In this document: one piece after another, positions 1 to 8,840 of the stretch
Layout: every line of letters begins with the position of its first letter
Numbering within the stretch: the stretch's first letter is position 1
NCBI GenBank assembly: GCA_963979005.1
Contig: CAXBVF010000018.1
Location: 1-17,271, forward strand
Origin: UBA6164 sp963979005
Lineage (GTDB): Bacteria; Patescibacteriota; Gracilibacteria; BD1-5; UBA6164
Direction of reading: 5' to 3'
Length of the DNA stretch: 17,271 nucleotides
Notes under the pieces: model-generated
Seen by the model: the letters and a program-made list of their open reading frames with translations, nothing else
Told to the model about the DNA's origin: nothing
Database searches by the model: none
Position numbers and translations under genes: made by a program

Positions 1-122
1 GAATCTCTTGCATCTTTTGAATATCATTGTAGTGATATAAAGGCTATTGTTCATAGTATTGCTAATATTGTAATTACTACTATTAGTTCTACTAGTGTAA
101 AAGCTTGTTTTTGTTTATTCAT
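1..122 (-). CDS. Type IV pilin-like protein (prepilin), partial, runs off the window
   Basis: Only the first 40 codons are present. Read with TGA as Gly, the product starts MNKQKQAFTLVELIVV and continues as one hydrophobic helix of about 20 residues. This is the class III signal of type IV pilins and pseudopilins: a short basic leader, a cleavage site (here Ala7/Phe8, with Ala instead of the usual Gly at -1), and Glu12 at mature position +5, needed for assembly. A prepilin peptidase would cut and methylate it, and it would be built into a surface filament. The helix is followed by a Tyr-Ser-Lys-Asp-Ala-Arg-Asp stretch, usual for pilins of candidate phyla bacteria. The globular domain lies outside the window, so major pilin and minor pseudopilin cannot be told apart. 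Two TGA codons encode Gly at residues 24 and 33. Confidence 0.88.
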
Positions 123-135
123 ATTATTTTGAAAA

Positions 136-141
136 ATTATA
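136..141 (-). promoter_or_regulatory. Possible -10 box of the pilin gene
   Basis: The minus strand reads TATAAT here, 13 bases before the pilin ATG, which would give a leader of only a few bases. No -35 box resembling TTGACA lies at the right distance. In such AT-rich DNA this can be chance. Confidence 0.3.
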
Positions 142-177
142 AATAATTGTATTTATATTATATTTTTTTATGAAAAG

Positions 178-206
178 AAAGCTAAAAATTTTAAATTTTT
201 AGCTTT
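178..206. terminator. AT-rich perfect inverted repeat
   Basis: Two 14-base arms (178-191 and 193-206, AAAGCTAAAAATTT and its complement) form an almost uninterrupted palindrome between the upstream terminator and the pilin start. It may be a second, weak terminator or an operator. The stem is nearly all A-T, so it would be unstable as RNA. Confidence 0.4.
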
Positions 207-239
207 ACATATTTCATTTTTATTTTGAACTAAAAATAA

Positions 240-279
240 AAACCCAAAAGAGACAAATTGAATTGTCTGATTTGGGTTT
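240..279 (-). terminator. Rho-independent terminator of the wall hydrolase operon
   Basis: AAACCCAAA (240-248) pairs with TTTGGGTTT (271-279). An inner stem AGACAA/TTGTCT (251-256 with 263-268) is separated from it by an AG/GA internal loop that could form tandem G-A pairs, and closes on a 6-base loop. On the minus strand it is followed by a T-rich run. It lies about 70 bases past the stop of the gene ending at 349. Confidence 0.75.
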
Positions 280-348
280 ATTTCAAATGTAAAACTATTA
301 TAATTTTAATGATTTTTTATCTGCATTATTATAATCATTAATTATGTT

Positions 349-669
349 TTAAGTAGCTTGAAGGCTTTCTTCATATGTATCATAGTCTTGCATTACAGTT
401 GCAAGTGATATTTGTTTATTTCCTAAGAGCTCCAATATCTTTTTATCATGTCTTAGTTTATATCATAATTCCACCTCATCTGGAGTTACTTCATAGCTAT
501 CAGCTAATTCAGCAATATTTTCAGCTGGGTTATCTTTTATTCAAAATAGTGTAGCTAGCTTATCACTTGTTGTTTTAGATATTTCACTAATTTTTTGTTC
601 AGGTGTTAGTCATACTATTTTTTCATTTTGATCACTACTTGTCCTTTGTTCTAATGTTTTCATAATCAT
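349..669 (-). CDS. Unknown small soluble protein (106 aa)
   Basis: I do not recognise this protein. It is read from ATG at 669 (MIMKTLEQRT) to TAA; a second ATG at 663 would remove two residues. AGGAG-like bases (GGAG, 689-692) lie about 19 bases upstream, too far to settle the start. Three TGA codons are read as Gly (for example Val-Gly-Leu-Thr-Pro-Glu-Gln). The product is charged, has no signal peptide or membrane segment, and looks mostly helical, with Leu/Ile-Glu repeats and a middle part rich in Asp and Glu. It is the last gene of a run beginning with the wall hydrolase at 3218, 36 bases after a 37-aa gene, and is followed by a terminator. Co-transcription suggests, but does not show, a link to envelope work. 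Confidence 0.7.
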
Positions 670-705
670 TGTATTAGTAATTAAATTTCTCCTTTTTTTT
701 GTGAA

Positions 706-819
706 TTAATTTAGTATTTGTTCTATTTTGTTATAGAATGCAACTGTTTGTGCATCTAATGTATTTGTGTTATCATTTCCTGATATTTCAGAATTAACTG
801 AGTCTAATTTAGTTTTCAT
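706..819 (-). CDS. Very small unknown protein (37 aa)
   Basis: A 37-codon frame from ATG (817-819) to TAA starts 23 bases after the hydrolase stop and ends 36 bases before the next gene. The peptide begins MKTKLDSVNSEISG, is polar with many Asn, Thr and Asp, and ends with a short amphipathic stretch (VAFYNKIEQILN). It has neither TGA nor a hydrophobic segment. No ribosome binding site is visible, as is true of most genes here. Support comes only from its position and spacing inside an apparent operon; it could also be an untranslated spacer. Confidence 0.45.
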   Translation of the reverse strand: MKTKLDSVNSEISGNDNTNTLDAQTVAFYNKIEQILN

Positions 820-842
820 TTTATTATTTTAATTGTTAAATA

Positions 843-3218
843 TTATTTTAGTGTAAGATAAGTATTTGCATTTCTTTCTAATGTTTTAGATAAAAAGAAT
901 GCTCATTCTCATCTTGTGATTTTTGCTTCTGGTCTGAAGTATTTTTCACCGAATTGATCTTTCCATGTTGTGTTTTCATCAAAGATTTTTGATAGCTTTT
1001 GACTAGTGTCAGTATCTATATCTCTATATTCAACTTGTCATGTATCTATATCTTCGATTACCAAGTATTTATAGTTTAAATCTAAAAATTCTTCTCTAGA
1101 TAAAACTTTTGTTCTACTTGAATATGGTTTAACTTTTTCGATATCTTTTAGATTTTTTTCTATTATATTTTTTGATTCATTATCATAAACATTGTCATTC
1201 ATTTTGATTAATGCATTTTCGATCCATGTTATTGCATCTCTTTGAGTTAATCATCTGTTTTCTAGAAAATATCATTTATTTATTCAATCTACTATTCACT
1301 CTTCTAACATTGTCATTACATCTTGTGTATATGCATATGTATTATTTAATCATTTAGGATTTGATACTAGAATCTTTTTTTCTGATAATAGTTCACTATT
1401 ATAATTATTAGTTACGCTTACTCAGAAATTTTTAGATGTAGCTTTGTAATCAAATATTAATAATCATCATACGGTCTCATCATATGTAAAGTTGAATTCA
1501 TTTTTGTATTCATCTTCGCTACATGTTGATTTATATACTTTTAATATATTAGCTATATTACCTTCTTTTATACATATTAAGTTTTCCTCTGTTGCTTTAA
1601 TATTATATGTTGATCAATATTTTAAGTTTATTAAGCTTTTTCAGCTTGAATCTTCAAATACTATTATTCATGTTTGTTTTTCTCAGAGTGTTATTTTTGT
1701 TGGTGATAATATTCTTGAACTTGTTGGGTAAATCGCTTTATCAGCTGAGAATATTTTTATTGGTATTGTTTTAATAGTTTGGGTTCATATCTTTATATAT
1801 AGATTTGTATTTCACTCCTTTAATCAAGATATTTTTATGTCCCTCTTTCAATCTGTAAAATAGAATAATCTTTCTGGGAATACGCTTACATTTTCAGTGT
1901 TAACTATAAATGTCATACCACCAGGCATTTCTCATTTAAATGGTTTACCTTTTCTAGTTGTAATATTAAGTTTTAATGTTTCTGTATCTCATACTTTTAC
2001 ATTTCAACCTTTGTTTACAAAATCTAGAGATATATTGTGATATCTAAGGAATTCATCTACTTCTCTTTTTTCTATTTCTTCTCTAGACATTAGATTTACT
2101 CTTTCTATTTTTTGAGTTTCTATTTCTTTTTGTTCATGAACGAATTCAACATCTGTTGTTTTAGTTCAATCTTCTAGATATACTAAATAATCTTTTTTAG
2201 TTTCAGCTCTAGTTTTTGGTCAAAACCATCATGCTCAATAATCATTTTTATCTTTTATCAGTTTATTTGATATTTGATATGCAATTATTGTATTTTCTAT
2301 ATCTTTATAATCTCAAGAGATACTTCATTTATATATACCTAATTTTTTATAAATTTCTTGTACTCTTTTGATATCAGTTTTTGAATAACCTATGTATACT
2401 GTTCTATTAAATATACTTAAATCTTCGGATGTGCTTACTATGTCACTACTTATGGTTGTAGTAGATATTTTATCTAGTATAGCAGCAGAAGTTTCTAAAA
2501 ATAATAGAGGATCTACTGTATGTTTTTTAAGCTCATCTATACATATCCCTTCTTCACTAATTTTATAATAACTGTAAGGACATTTATTATAATCATAATA
2601 GTAAGGATAAAACTTTGATTCTAAATCAATTTGGAAGTGTAGATGATTTCATGTAGAATTTCATGTCGATCATACTTCTCAAATTTTTCTTCAAACCTTT
2701 ACAGTTTCTCATAGTTTTACATCAATTTTTGACAAATGCGCATAACTAGAAACTACTTTTTTTCATTTTATATTATGTTCTATTGTAACAAGATTTCATA
2801 ACATAATATCATTTTTTGCTTTGATTACTTTTCAATCTGCCATAGAATATACGGGAGTTCATCTAGAGGTAGCTATATCTGTTCAGATATGACCACCATT
2901 TCAGATATCCCATCAATACTTATAACTAGCTCACCATAATACTGTATATATTCTGGTAAAATCGTTATAACCTCAATCTTTAGAGGCATATTTTTTGTAA
3001 TCATCTGTATTCAAGACCGGTAAGTCTTGTTTACAACTTGATGTTAGATCTTTGAAATCACTAAATCTACATTCAAGTTTAGATATTTGCTTTAACGGAT
3101 AAATAATTTTATCAGAACCACTTGCAGCTAATGCTGGTGCCGGATTTAGTGATGTCACTAAAAATACACCTAGAGTCATTTCTGATAAAAACCTTTTAAA
3201 GTCTTTAGTAATTTTCAT
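843..3218 (-). CDS. Secreted M23 (LytM-type) peptidase with peptidoglycan-binding and SLH-like repeats
   Basis: A 791-aa exported protein, probably a wall hydrolase that cuts peptide cross-links. Residues 1-33 form a signal peptide: basic start, hydrophobic core, Ala-Leu-Ala-Ala end. The M23 domain spans about 90-240 with all zinc and catalytic positions: His110 and Asp114 (HIGTD), His161 (YAHLS), His192 and His194 (NHLHF), and a closing DPLLFL. About 278-335 resembles a peptidoglycan_binding_1 domain (RVQEIYKKLGIYKG, GWFGPKTR). The middle (about 380-500) is beta-rich and Ig-like. Two C-terminal segments (about 600-645, and 754-791 with YFRPEAKITRGEGAFFLSK) resemble S-layer homology repeats, which would hold it at the surface. 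Many Gly codons are TGA, including those at motif positions; the standard code would stop at residue 82. It heads a three-gene unit behind a good promoter at 3367-3395. Confidence 0.92.
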
Positions 3219-3366
3219 AATAACTTTATTTTTGAAATAATTTATTTTAAATTGAAGAGTTTTTAGTATAATTCATTTAATATTTATATTTGCAGATATA
3301 AAATTAATAAAATTATGCTTACTTGACAATTTAAAGTTTGTATACTTAAACTACTTCTACAAATAT

Positions 3367-3395
3367 ATTATCACACATATAACTATGGATGTCAA
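3367..3395 (-). promoter_or_regulatory. Sigma70-type promoter of the wall hydrolase operon
   Basis: On the minus strand a perfect TTGACA (3390-3395) is followed, after 17 bases, by GATAAT (3367-3372). Transcription would begin near 3360 and leave a leader of about 140 bases before the ATG at 3218. It is one of the best promoter matches in the window. Confidence 0.65.
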
Positions 3396-3405
3396 ATATT
3401 TGACA
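3390..3405. promoter_or_regulatory. 16-bp perfect palindrome joining two divergent -35 boxes
   Basis: TGTCAAATATTTGACA is self-complementary. Its two halves are the TTGACA boxes of the leftward and rightward promoters, only four bases apart. Two polymerases could hardly bind together, and a dimeric regulator would find a symmetrical site here. That such a regulator exists is inference. Confidence 0.5.
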
Positions 3406-3429
3406 ATAAAAATTAATCTATTTTATTAT
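3400..3429 (+). promoter_or_regulatory. Probable promoter of lgt-rhomboid unit
   Basis: TTGACA (3400-3405) is followed after 18 bases by TATTAT (3424-3429); a better TATAAT at 3430 is too far away. Start of transcription would be near 3436, about 105 bases before the lgt ATG. Confidence 0.45.
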
Positions 3430-3540
3430 TATAATATGGTATTCCCTATTTTTAGGCAATAGTCATGTAATAAGTATAAACTTGATTAATATTACAAATA
3501 ATGTGTAATATATTTATTATTATAGTACTTAACTCTAATT

Positions 3541-4281
3541 ATGACTATATTTGAGATAACAATATTGTGAATACATATCGCACCTAGTTACTATTGATTG
3601 ATGTATGCAATAGCTTTTTTAGTTTGATATCAAATAATAAAGAATAGAAAAAAAATATCTTGAAATGATTTAGAAAATCTTTTTTTGTACATAGTTTTAT
3701 GAGTTATAGTTTGATGAAGGCTATGATATATAATGTTTTATAATTTTTCTAGTTATTTATCAGAGCCTCTTAGTATTTTGAAAGTTTGGGAGTGATGAAT
3801 GAGTTTTCATGGATGAGTATTATGAGTAATAATTTCTATGATGATTTTTTCTAGAATTTATAAAGTTAATTTTTATAAAGTAGCCGATCAAGTTACTTTA
3901 ATATTACCAATATGACTTTGATTATGAAGAATATGAAATTACCTAAATGGAGAACTTCTTTGATATTCAGGATATAATTGATTTTTGGCTGTATATAAAG
4001 ATTGAATTTGATACTTCCCTTCTCCACTATTAGAATGATTACTAGAATGATTAGTTTTGTATTTTGTATTATTGTTTTTTTACAAAAAAAAGCATTCTAA
4101 ATGACAGATTGCTTCATTATTTCTGATTTTTTATTCTATATTTAGGATATTTGTTGAATTTTTCTTTAGAACTCCTGATTCTCATATTTGATATATATTA
4201 TGATATTTTACTATGTGAGAGATTCTAAGTTTTCCAATGTTTGTGTTTTGAGTGTATTTTTATTTTAAATTAAAGAAATAG
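3541..4281 (+). CDS. lgt: Prolipoprotein diacylglyceryl transferase
   Basis: Lgt transfers diacylglycerol from phosphatidylglycerol to the lipobox cysteine of prolipoproteins, in the cytoplasmic membrane. The 246-aa product is slightly shorter than the usual 260-300. Family motifs appear in order: YGLMYAIAF (18-26), GGRLGYIMFYN (58-68), WEGGMSFHGG (83-92) with His90, GRIGNYLNGE (129-138) with Arg130, Asn133 and Glu138, FPSPLLE (159-165), and FRIFVEFFFRTPD (201-213), then TMGEILSFPM. These match the catalytic and lipid-binding positions of the E. coli enzyme. The last Arg motif has one Phe more than the usual EFFR. The frame is full of TGA codons and looks non-coding under the standard code. 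ATG at 3541 has no Shine-Dalgarno. The rhomboid gene starts one base after its stop. A lipoprotein substrate is encoded at 15304. Confidence 0.95.
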
Positions 4282-4282
4282 T

Positions 4283-4855
4283 ATGGAATTAAAATTTACA
4301 TTTTCTAATATGCTTGTATTAGTATCATTAATTGTTACTGTTATAGCTTTCTTTGTCCCAGGTATATATGCTTTTGGTATTAATAATTATTTTTTGGATT
4401 TGTGATTGTATCATATATATGTAATACAGTTTTTTACTTGAACATTTCTTCATTGATCTGTAATGCATTTATTAGCTAATTCTATATTTATATTTTTCTT
4501 TTGAAATATAGTTGAGTTAATTATTTGAAGGAAAAAATATATGATATTTTTCTTGTTTATTGTTTTGTTTAATGGTATTTTATTATCTTTGCTTTCTACT
4601 TGAAATACTATATGAATCAGTTGATTTGCTATGGCTTTAATCGCTTATTATACTTTAGAGTTAAAATCAAAAAATGACCCAGAATATAAATGATGAATCA
4701 CTGCTATTATTATAAATATATGAATTTGATTTGTTCCTTGAATAAGTTTACTAGGTCATTTATTTTGAGCTATTTGATGAATTATTTATTATTTAATAAA
4801 TAAAGAATTTTTTAGAAAAAAATTAGTTTGATTAGGTATTGAAGAAAACTCATAA
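4283..4855 (+). CDS. Rhomboid-family intramembrane serine protease
   Basis: This 190-aa polytopic membrane protein carries the rhomboid signature: HGSVMHLLANSIFIF (57-71) with His62 and Asn66, GISGFAMAL (111-119) with nucleophile Ser113, and GHLFGAIGG (158-166) with the partner His159. Rhomboids cut transmembrane helices of client proteins within the lipid bilayer using this Ser-His pair. About six hydrophobic segments are visible, the basic bacterial size, with a short basic tail. Ser113 sits in Gly-Ile-Ser-Gly, and the Gly before Ile is a TGA codon, so the motif itself supports UGA=Gly. It begins one base after the lgt stop, so the two are co-transcribed. The client is unknown; exported proteins with membrane anchors nearby are candidates only. 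Confidence 0.93.
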
Positions 4856-4865
4856 AAAATATAAA

Positions 4866-4893
4866 TTGACTTAGAGTTTATTTATTTTATTAT
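4866..4893 (+). promoter_or_regulatory. Probable promoter of the 4924 gene
   Basis: TTGACT (4866-4871), 16 bases, then TATTAT (4888-4893). Transcription would start near 4900, which excludes translation starts further upstream in this open frame and favours the TTG at 4924. Confidence 0.45.
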
Positions 4894-4923
4894 ATTGTCA
4901 TTATAATTAAAATAAAAATAAGT

Positions 4924-6687
4924 TTGAAAAGCGAAATAGGAATAATAGAGCATTTACAATTGTGATGAAGAAGAGATATAGTTACTAAAAAATCTGATGA
5001 TTTACCTTTAATTGCAGCTAATAAATACTGACGTACATTTATTGATGAAACAGATATTGCTGAGGAGGCACTATTGGCCTTAGATGATTTTAATGCTAGT
5101 TTAAATTTTAGCCTAGATGATGACTTTGACATTTCATCACTGGATTATTGTCAATCTCCTAGCTGAGCGTTAATTAAAAAACATTTAGGCTTTAATAATA
5201 GTAAACACTCAAATTATATAGAAGAGACAAGATGAAGATATTATGATAATTTAAAGGAGTATTTTTGACTTGCATGGATGGATGAATTTTATTCACTAAT
5301 AAACTGATGAGTTTGATTTTGAGAGTTTTTTGATTTTTGTATTAATTCAGGATCAAAAGAAGTTGTAGAAAAAATTTGTGTATTTTCTTTGATAGAATTA
5401 GAGTTAATATGAAATGAATGATTATCAAATTCAATATATAATTATTTATTAGAGATATGAGTAGATTATAATTCTATAAGGTTTTTAACTTATTTTTATT
5501 TTTCTAGACAAGAATTTAACCGTGCCTATAATATTGTACTTAAAGCATTATGAACAAAGGAGTTAACTGAAGATAAACAAATGCTTGAGCAGGCAATAAC
5601 TTTAAGTGCCCTAAATTGAGATGAGTGAGATAAGGATTTATTAAGTAGCTATTTGAATATAGTAGAGAATGAATACAGATTCTCTACTATAAGTAAAGAT
5701 GATTATTTGGATGATAAGTCTTTTTATTACGAAAGATTAATTGGTATTAGTATTAAAGAATGAGCTGATATATATGAAGTAATCGAGCTTGCTCATTTAT
5801 GATTGGAGTCGTGAAATTCAGATTCATATTATTATCTTATTCATTGTTATTTAGTACTTGAAAATTATAAAATAGCATCAAAATATTATTCAGAATGGAA
5901 TCTAGATAATTGAGATACTTTATCTTTCACTGATGCAGACGATAGAGAAATATTTTATATGAATTGATTAAATGAAAACTATCCACATTCAGCTAAATTA
6001 TTAGTAGATTTTTATAGAGAAGAATTTACGTTAAATTGATTTAATGATAGTTATTTTAATCAATATATAGATTTGTTAAAGGATTATGATTATAAATTTA
6101 ATGATGATGACGTTATATTTTTTGATAAGTTTAGCGATACTGTTGATTCCTATGATAATGAGAAAGGTGTTAGTAAAATCTTAATATTGTTATTTTGAAA
6201 ATATGAAAAACTTAGTTTTATATTATATCTAGATAAAATATTAATATTAATTTCAAAATATTTACGCTGAATTTATGGAGAAAATGACAAAATAAAAAAT
6301 ATAATTACATTTTGTCTAGAAAGAATCACATTATCAGAAGAACTTATGAAAAATGAATTATTTGATGTAGAGTTATTTAATTCAGAAATTAATATAAAAA
6401 AAATGTTACTAGAAGATAAAGTTGTATTAAATGAAAGATTTAGATTTTTACTTATTAAATTTGCAAGATCTAGTTTAGATAATGCATTATTGCAGAGTAG
6501 TAATGTAGAAGCTATTAAACTATTGCCAGATGACTATACTAGCCTTTCTATGTCATTAGCTTCAATATTTGAATTTTACGGACTTCATGAAGACAAGGAC
6601 AAAGCTTTAAAATTTGATAGTTTTTTTAATGAAAGAGCATTAAAAGATATAAAACCAAAAGTACAATTTGTGGAACTAGCTAATTAG
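4924..6687 (+). CDS. Large unknown helical, possibly TPR-like protein without ATG start
   Basis: I do not recognise this protein. The frame is open from 4816 to TAG at 6685 with TGA read as Gly. The first in-frame ATG is near 5278, well inside sequence that already looks coding, so I chose TTG at 4924 (587 aa), just after a probable promoter; ATA or ATT starts between 4900 and 4921 are possible. There is no signal peptide or membrane segment. The product is acidic and rich in Tyr, Asn, Asp and Leu. The middle (for example SYYYLIHCYLVLENYKIASK) has the helix-turn-helix rhythm of TPR or similar solenoid repeats, suggesting a scaffold. The N-terminal 60 residues (HLQLGGRRDIVTKKSDDLPL) differ in character. 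The last 4 bases overlap the end of holA on the other strand, with no terminator between. Confidence 0.8.
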
Positions 6688-7634
6688 CTTAAAATTACTT
6701 TTTCTAGTTCAAATCTAAAATCTCTATCTTCAGTTCAATTCAATTTTCAAGATTTCATTTTTTTATCTATATTCACCAAATCTATATATAATTTCTTTAG
6801 TTCTAAATAAGAGATTATATATTTTTTTTCTGCTAAAAAAGACCTATTTCATAGATTTAGAGTTGAGCTTATCTTATTGCTAGCAATTCATAGTTTTTTC
6901 ATAGTAACAATATACATACTAGTCCTTATATTTGCAATTAGATTATTATAGAATGCGTAAATACTTGTATCATTTAATATTGTGTCTATCTTTTGTATAG
7001 AATTATATTTTTTTCTAGCTAATAAGTCGTCTATTACTTGAAAAATACTTTCTTCTAGTTCTGCTGATATATTTTCTGTTATATATTTTGTGTCTATAAA
7101 ATCAACACTGATTAATAATTTTTCAAGTTCCGATACTATTTTAGATAGATTTCAAGATTTGTATTTAATTATTGTATTTATAGCATCAGATGATATTTTT
7201 CAGCTGTACTTATTATTTATTATAGAATAAATATCTGCGTCTCATTTAGTGTTAAATTCTTTTAGCTCTGCTATCTTTGATAGTTGTTTGAAAAATTTAC
7301 TTCTTTTGTCTGGATTGATTATATTTATAAGTACAATATTTTCTCATGCAATATTAGATAGTATATTTAATAAAAAATCTTCCTTTTCTGATCATTGTTT
7401 TTCATCTTTATCTGTCTTTTTTTTCTCCTTGTACAAATCAATAATAATTAGTTTTTTTTCAGCCAAAAAACTAGAAGCTGTTATATTTGTATTTAAAAAA
7501 TTATTATCTACAGATTCTATATCTTTTATGTGTATTAGATTGAATTCTCAGTATTTAGAAATAAAGCGTTCTTTCCATGCTTTTACTTCTTGTTTTAGCA
7601 AAAACTCAGAATTTCATGTAAATAGGTATAACAT
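6684..7634 (-). CDS. holA: DNA polymerase III subunit delta
   Basis: HolA is the clamp-loader subunit that opens the beta sliding clamp. The 316-aa product has the family's length and plan: an N-terminal MLYLFTGNSEFLLKQE (1-16), the FLAEKKLIIIDL strand (56-67), a Tyr-Lys-Ser-Gly-Asn-Leu-Ser stretch followed by SELEKLL in the second domain, and the C-terminal helical collar with DDLLARKKYNSIQKID. Sequence similarity is moderate, as is normal for this poorly conserved subunit. The ATG shares bases with the second of two TAA codons that end mutS (TAATAATG), so translation may be coupled. Its stop overlaps the stop of the convergent 4924 gene by four bases. It is the last gene of the rnc-yggT-ftsW-mutS-holA operon. 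Confidence 0.87.
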
Positions 7635-7636
7635 TA

Positions 7637-8827
7637 TTAATTTATTATTTGTTTTAATTTAGTAGATCATTCTTTATTTATAAGCTCATATACTTCTAAA
7701 ATTGATTGTAATGATTTTTTTAAATTTATTAGATCTTTAGGATTTGCTCTATTAAGTGCGAGTCTATTTAATATAGAGTTTATATTGGAGACAAATTCTA
7801 ATTTTTTTCTTGTTTTATCTAGTAATATTTTGTTTTTTGTAAATTCTTCTACAAAATCTAGCCTACTTTTTATCTCATCAATATTTGTGAGAGGTTTTAG
7901 TATCTGTTCTCTTAAATATCATTGTCACATTGGAGTTTTGGTCTTATTTAATACTCAGAATAATGTTCAAACTGTAGATGATTTAGTATGAAAATTGTAT
8001 ATTAAATCTAGATTTCTAATTGTTGATTCATCTAGATTCATATATGAATTAAAACTTATATATGATATTGTATTTAGGAATTTTAATTCTGATTTTTGAT
8101 TTGCTTCTAAGTATTCTAGCAGCATTGATGATGATGATTGTGCTAGTTGTTTCCCTTCTAATCAAAATCAATCTAGAGTTTTTACTCAAAAGTGATTTTG
8201 TAATTTTATTTTAGCCTTATTTTTAGCTTCGAAGTAATATATATTTAGAGAATATTTTTTTTCTAATATATCTTTTATGTATTCGTTAGTAAATAGTTTT
8301 TTTTCTAGTACAACCTCTTTAGGAGATAATTTATAAAGTTCAGACTGTAGACTTTCAAAGCTATCAAATTCTCATGCTGACCATTTGTTTGTAGATAAAT
8401 CTAGTAAGCTTATTCAATATAATCAGTCATTCTCAGTAATTGATATTATGTAGTTACTTATTTGTTCTCATTCATAATTTTCTCATTCCAAGCTTAATGT
8501 TGATGGTGTTACTACTCTAGAAACTTCTCTCTTTACAATTCATTTCAATTTTGGATCTGATACCTGTTCAGCAAATGCAACCTTGTAACCTGCGTTTATT
8601 AATATAGGTAGATATTTTTCTTTAGCATGAAATGGTATTCACGCTAAAGGTGTTGGATTATCTGCGTTTTTATTTCTAGTAGTTACTGCTATTCACAATA
8701 TTTTGTGGGCTATTTTAGCATCTTCATCAAACATTTCATAAAAATCTCACATTCTAAAAAATAAGATACAATCTTTATATTGTTCCTTCATTTCATAGTA
8801 TTGTGCCATTGCTGGTGTTAGATTCAT
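7637..8827 (-). CDS. mutS: MutS N-terminal half only (mismatch recognition, no ATPase)
   Basis: MutS recognises mismatched bases and uses ATP to signal repair. This 396-aa product keeps the mismatch-binding domain: MNLTPAMAQYYEMKEQYKD, then FRMGDFYEMF (24-33) with Phe29 and Glu31 of the Phe-x-Glu reading motif, then TPLAGIPFHA and AFAEQVSDP. A connector domain follows, and part of the lever domain (LDESTIRNLDL, NKTKTPMGQGYLREQILKPL, NRANPKDL). It ends in two TAA codons where normal MutS (about 850 aa) continues into the clamp and the Walker ATPase domain. Neither is found downstream: holA starts at once, and no frameshift restores them. It may be a split MutS whose other half lies elsewhere, a truncated remnant, or an ATP-independent mismatch binder. 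The frame is otherwise intact and motif residues are conserved. It starts 13 bases after ftsW. Confidence 0.88.
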
Positions 8828-8840
8828 ATTATTTTTATTA

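Larger units (their letters stand above)
3219..3540. promoter_or_regulatory. Divergent intergenic region between wall hydrolase and lgt
   Basis: This 322-base stretch separates two divergent genes and contains no frame I can support. It holds the back-to-back promoters listed separately and an untranslated leader of roughly 140 bases for the hydrolase (about 3219-3360). A further TATACT on the minus strand (3265-3270) and a TTGATT-18-TAATAT pair on the plus strand (3482-3511) could be extra promoters. I see no clear riboswitch fold. Confidence 0.6.

Noticed and set aside
1492..1731. Plus-strand open frame opposite the wall hydrolase
   Set aside because: It lies fully inside the antisense of the code 25 hydrolase frame, has low-complexity hydrophobic content and no family features.
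3323..3346. Plus-strand TTGACA with TATACT as promoter
   Set aside because: The spacer is only 12 bases and the direction would oppose the hydrolase leader.
3541..4281. Seemingly empty region between hydrolase and rhomboid under the standard code
   Set aside because: Reading TGA as Gly gives a complete lgt with all motifs, so it is neither intergenic nor a pseudogene.
6346..6687. Separate 113-aa gene starting at ATG 6346
   Set aside because: The frame continues upstream without TAA or TAG to before 4924; the ATG only looks like a start because a TGA precedes it.
7600..7680. Frameshift that would join mutS with the following frame
   Set aside because: The following frame is a complete holA from its own ATG with N-terminal family motif; it has no MutS clamp or ATPase sequence.
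7249..7991. Plus-strand frames opposite holA and mutS
   Set aside because: They are antisense shadows of well-supported genes and show no conserved motif.
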